Below the pieces are notes generated by a model. That model saw only the letters and a list, made by a program, of their open reading frames with translations, was not told the origin of the DNA and made no database searches. Made by a program: the position numbers and the translations under genes. From NCBI GenBank assembly GCA_002424525.1, contig DIKJ01000112.1:1-7840 (forward strand): 7,840 bases of DNA, in the 5' to 3' direction. Of this stretch, positions 5,870-7,840 are shown piece by piece (position 1 is the stretch's first letter; each line of letters starts with the position of its first letter). The stretch comes from Bacteroidales bacterium UBA5621. Its GTDB lineage: Bacteria > Bacteroidota > Bacteroidia > Bacteroidales > VadinHA17.

Positions 5870-7642
5870 ATGATTTTTAAAAGAATGAACCTCGTCAAAT
5901 CAGGCCTCCTGTTAACCGGAATGGCGGGCCTCTCTCTTGTGTCGTGTAAGCAGACCGAACACCCCAATGTGATCCTTATTATTACAGACGACCAGGGTTA
6001 CGGCGATTTTGGGTTAACAGGCAACCCGCATGTAAAAACCCCTGTCCTGGATAATCTCGCCAGGCAGAGTATCCGGTTCAACAATTTCTATGTATGTCCC
6101 GTGTCAGCACCTACCAGGGCCGCTCTCATGACAGGACGCTATTCACTCCGCACAGGCGTCAGAGATACCTATAACGGCGGGGCAATGATGGCTTCATCGG
6201 AAGTAACTATTGCAGAATTGCTTAAGGGAGCAGGGTACTCTACCGGGATCTTCGGCAAATGGCACCTTGGTGATAACTATCCCATGAGACCGGGCGACCA
6301 GGGATTTGATGAATCGGTCATTCATCTTGCAGGAGGGATGGGACAGCCGGGTGATTTTACAACATGGCCCAGGGGCGACAGCAGCTATTACAATCCCGTA
6401 CTTTGGCAAAATGGCAGGCAGAAAGATTATGACGGATACTGTTCGGACATCTTTACTAACGAGGCAATAAGGTTTATTGATCAGAACAAAAGCGGGCCTT
6501 TCTTATGTTACCTCTCATTTAATGCACCACATACCCCGTTGCAGGTGCCTCAGGAGTATTATAATATATACAGGGATCTGGATCCATCTTCCGGCTTTGT
6601 GAACGACACAAAGCCTTTCCCGGTCATGAGCGAGAAAGATAAGGAGGATGCCAGGAGAGTATATGCAATGGTAACAAATATTGATGATAACGTGGGCAGA
6701 CTTCTGAACAGGCTTGAAGAACTGGAAATAACCGAAAAGACCATTGTTATTTTCATGACTGATAACGGACCCCAGCAGAGACGTTATAATGCCGGCATGC
6801 GCGGACTTAAATCTTCAGTCTACCGCGGAGGTGTGAGGGTGCCGTTCTGGATCAGGTATCCCGGTACGAAAAGTACCGGCATCGATATAGATGCAACGGT
6901 GGCTAATATAGACCTGTTCCCCACGCTGGCTGACATATGCAATGCCGGAATACCTGAAGGAGTGAAGATTGACGGAATAAGCCTCGCACCCTGTTTGCGG
7001 GGAGAGAATTTGAATAAAGATGACCGTTCACTCTTCTTTTACTGGACAAGACACTCTCCGGAACTCTATACCAATATTGCATTGCTGAAAGGCAGGTACA
7101 AGCTCGTTGGGAACACTGACTTTAATGCCTCCGTTGATAAGTTTGAACTCTTTGATATTGAACAGGATCCTTATGAACAGAATAACATCCTGAATGATGA
7201 TCCTGCCAGGGCTGCAGAGCTTAAGAAAGACCTGGACCTCCTTTTCGCCGATCTGGCAGGGTCGGAAAACCTGATTGACCGCCCCCGGATCGAAATCGGA
7301 ACCAGACATGAAAATCCTGTAAAACTGAACAGAAATGACGCCGACGGGCAATGGGGAATATGGGAACAGTCAGAGATCTTTGGCTTCTGGAGGGTGCTGG
7401 TAAATGAAGGCAGGTACAACCTCAGGTTTAAGTTCATTGAACCGGTTCCCGCAGGCGGAAAGATGATGGTCGAAACCGGAGCTTTTATTAACCAGTTAAA
7501 GAATGACAAAAACGATACAGACCTCATTGAGATGAAGGGTGTCAGTTACCCGTCATTGAAATGCGATTTTGTACCTTTTTATCTTTCAGGATCAAAAAGG
7601 ATATTCCCGTTGTGGGTTGAAATAGAGAGAATAGATATTTAA
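5870..7642 (+). CDS. S1-family sulfatase (arylsulfatase-like), Ser-type, lipoprotein
   Basis: The protein has 590 aa. An in-frame ATG at 5885 (M6) is a possible alternative start; both give a lipoprotein signal ending LSLVSC with Cys26 lipidated. The enzyme is a formylglycine-dependent sulfate ester hydrolase. Visible family features are metal-site Asp pair D40-D41 in IITDDQGYGD; the activation motif S79-A-P-T-R83 in CPVSAPTRAALMTGRY, where S79 is the residue converted to formylglycine; K130 and H132 in GKWHLG; H221 in NAPHTPLQ; D298-N299 in MTDNGPQ; and K314 in GLKSSVYRGG. All core residues are present, so it should be active. After the alpha/beta sulfatase fold, residues about 470-590 form a C-terminal beta-sandwich (ENPVKLNRND to the end) common in Bacteroidota sulfatases. 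Because the motif is Ser-type, maturation should need a radical-SAM anSME, not the aerobic Cys-specific FGE. The substrate is not readable; a sulfated glycan is likely given the GH106 neighbour. Confidence 0.93.
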   Translation: MIFKRMNLVKSGLLLTGMAGLSLVSCKQTEHPNVILIITDDQGYGDFGLTGNPHVKTPVLDNLARQSIRFNNFYVCPVSAPTRAALMTGRYSLRTGVRDTYNGGAMMASSEVTIAELLKGAGYSTGIFGKWHLGDNYPMRPGDQGFDESVIHLAGGMGQPGDFTTWPRGDSSYYNPVLWQNGRQKDYDGYCSDIFTNEAIRFIDQNKSGPFLCYLSFNAPHTPLQVPQEYYNIYRDLDPSSGFVNDTKPFPVMSEKDKEDARRVYAMVTNIDDNVGRLLNRLEELEITEKTIVIFMTDNGPQQRRYNAGMRGLKSSVYRGGVRVPFWIRYPGTKSTGIDIDATVANIDLFPTLADICNAGIPEGVKIDGISLAPCLRGENLNKDDRSLFFYWTRHSPELYTNIALLKGRYKLVGNTDFNASVDKFELFDIEQDPYEQNNILNDDPARAAELKKDLDLLFADLAGSENLIDRPRIEIGTRHENPVKLNRNDADGQWGIWEQSEIFGFWRVLVNEGRYNLRFKFIEPVPAGGKMMVETGAFINQLKNDKNDTDLIEMKGVSYPSLKCDFVPFYLSGSKRIFPLWVEIERIDI

Positions 7643-7654
7643 TACCGGAACAAC

Positions 7655-7840
7655 ATGAAACAGGTTCCCATATTGATTCAAAAAGGCTCTTCTCTGATCT
7701 GCAAGGAAAACAGGACTTTACCTCTCTTTCTTATCCTGTTGATATTAACATGCTGCAAAGATGAAACACCCGGGCCGTTTTTTGGCAATGGATTCCGTAA
7801 TGGATGGGCTGATCAGACATCTGTAGTGATCTGGACACGA
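7655..7840 (+). CDS. PhoD-like phosphatase/phosphodiesterase lipoprotein, N-terminal fragment (partial)
   Basis: The ORF begins with ATG 12 nt after the sulfatase stop and is open to the window end (62 codons). After about 20 mostly polar residues comes a hydrophobic run, LPLFLILLILTCCKDE, which looks like a lipoprotein signal with Cys33 or Cys34 as the lipid site; the -1 residue is Thr or Cys, so the lipobox is imperfect. The start of the mature domain reads GPFFGNGFRNGWADQTSVVIWTR. The pattern 'G-x-x-x-G-W/E-x-x-x-T-S-x-V-I/V-W-T-R' is typical of the N-terminal beta-domain of PhoD-like metallophosphatases (alkaline phosphatase D family, phosphodiesterases). The metal-binding catalytic part lies beyond the window, so activity cannot be checked. 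The spacing suggests co-transcription with the sulfatase. A purple-acid-phosphatase-like protein with a similar N-terminal fibronectin-like domain is the main alternative. Confidence 0.65.
   Translation, partial: MKQVPILIQKGSSLICKENRTLPLFLILLILTCCKDETPGPFFGNGFRNGWADQTSVVIWTR

Noticed and set aside
6095..6097. Cys76 of the sulfatase as the formylglycine residue
   Set aside because: The required C/S-x-P-x-R spacing is met by S79 (S-A-P-T-R), not by C76, which is followed by P-V-S.
7171..7527. Minus-strand ORF of 118 codons opposite the sulfatase C-terminal domain
   Set aside because: Low-complexity serine/phenylalanine-rich composition, fully contained in a confident plus-strand gene; it is a shadow frame.

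Overview
The window is a compact, single-strand (+) gene cluster for extracytoplasmic sugar or glycan processing, most likely from a member of the Bacteroidota. This assignment is an inference. It rests on lipoprotein signal peptides with short lipoboxes, the absence of Shine-Dalgarno-like sequence before the starts, very tight gene packing, and families common in Bacteroidota polysaccharide loci (a GH106-type rhamnosidase, a Ser-type sulfatase, and VCBS/FG-GAP proteins). Planctomycetota or Verrucomicrobiota carry similar families and cannot be fully excluded from sequence alone. No SusC/SusD pair, regulator, RNA gene, insertion sequence or CRISPR array is present.

Layout: (1) 3-146, the last 47 codons of a probable FAD-dependent oxidoreductase; (2) 148-2952, a GH106-type glycoside hydrolase lipoprotein; (3) 2949-4949, a secreted fusion of a seven-repeat FG-GAP/VCBS beta-propeller with a sugar isomerase/epimerase-type TIM barrel; (4) 4954-5784, a secreted conserved protein of unknown function; (5) 5785-5869, the only real intergenic gap, entered through a small degenerate repeat (four copies of a CTCCGTG core) that also supplies the last six codons and stop of gene 4; (6) 5870-7642, a lipoprotein sulfatase whose formylglycine site is a serine; (7) 7655 to the window end, the first 62 codons of a probable PhoD-like phosphatase/phosphodiesterase lipoprotein.

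Genes 1-4 are joined by spacings of +1, -4 and +4 nt, so they look translationally coupled and belong to one operon. The sulfatase and PhoD-like genes (12 nt apart) may be part of the same transcript or start a second one in the AT-rich gap. Every gene whose N-terminus is visible carries an export signal, so the system acts in the periplasm or on the cell surface. A reasonable but unproven reading is dismantling of a sulfated, possibly rhamnose-containing glycan: the sulfatase removes sulfate, the GH106 enzyme cleaves a terminal sugar, and the oxidoreductase plus the exported isomerase/lyase-type barrel carry out a further redox or elimination step on the released or still-linked sugar. The most unusual element is the propeller-TIM barrel fusion, followed by the unknown secreted protein and the repeat that forms its C-terminus.
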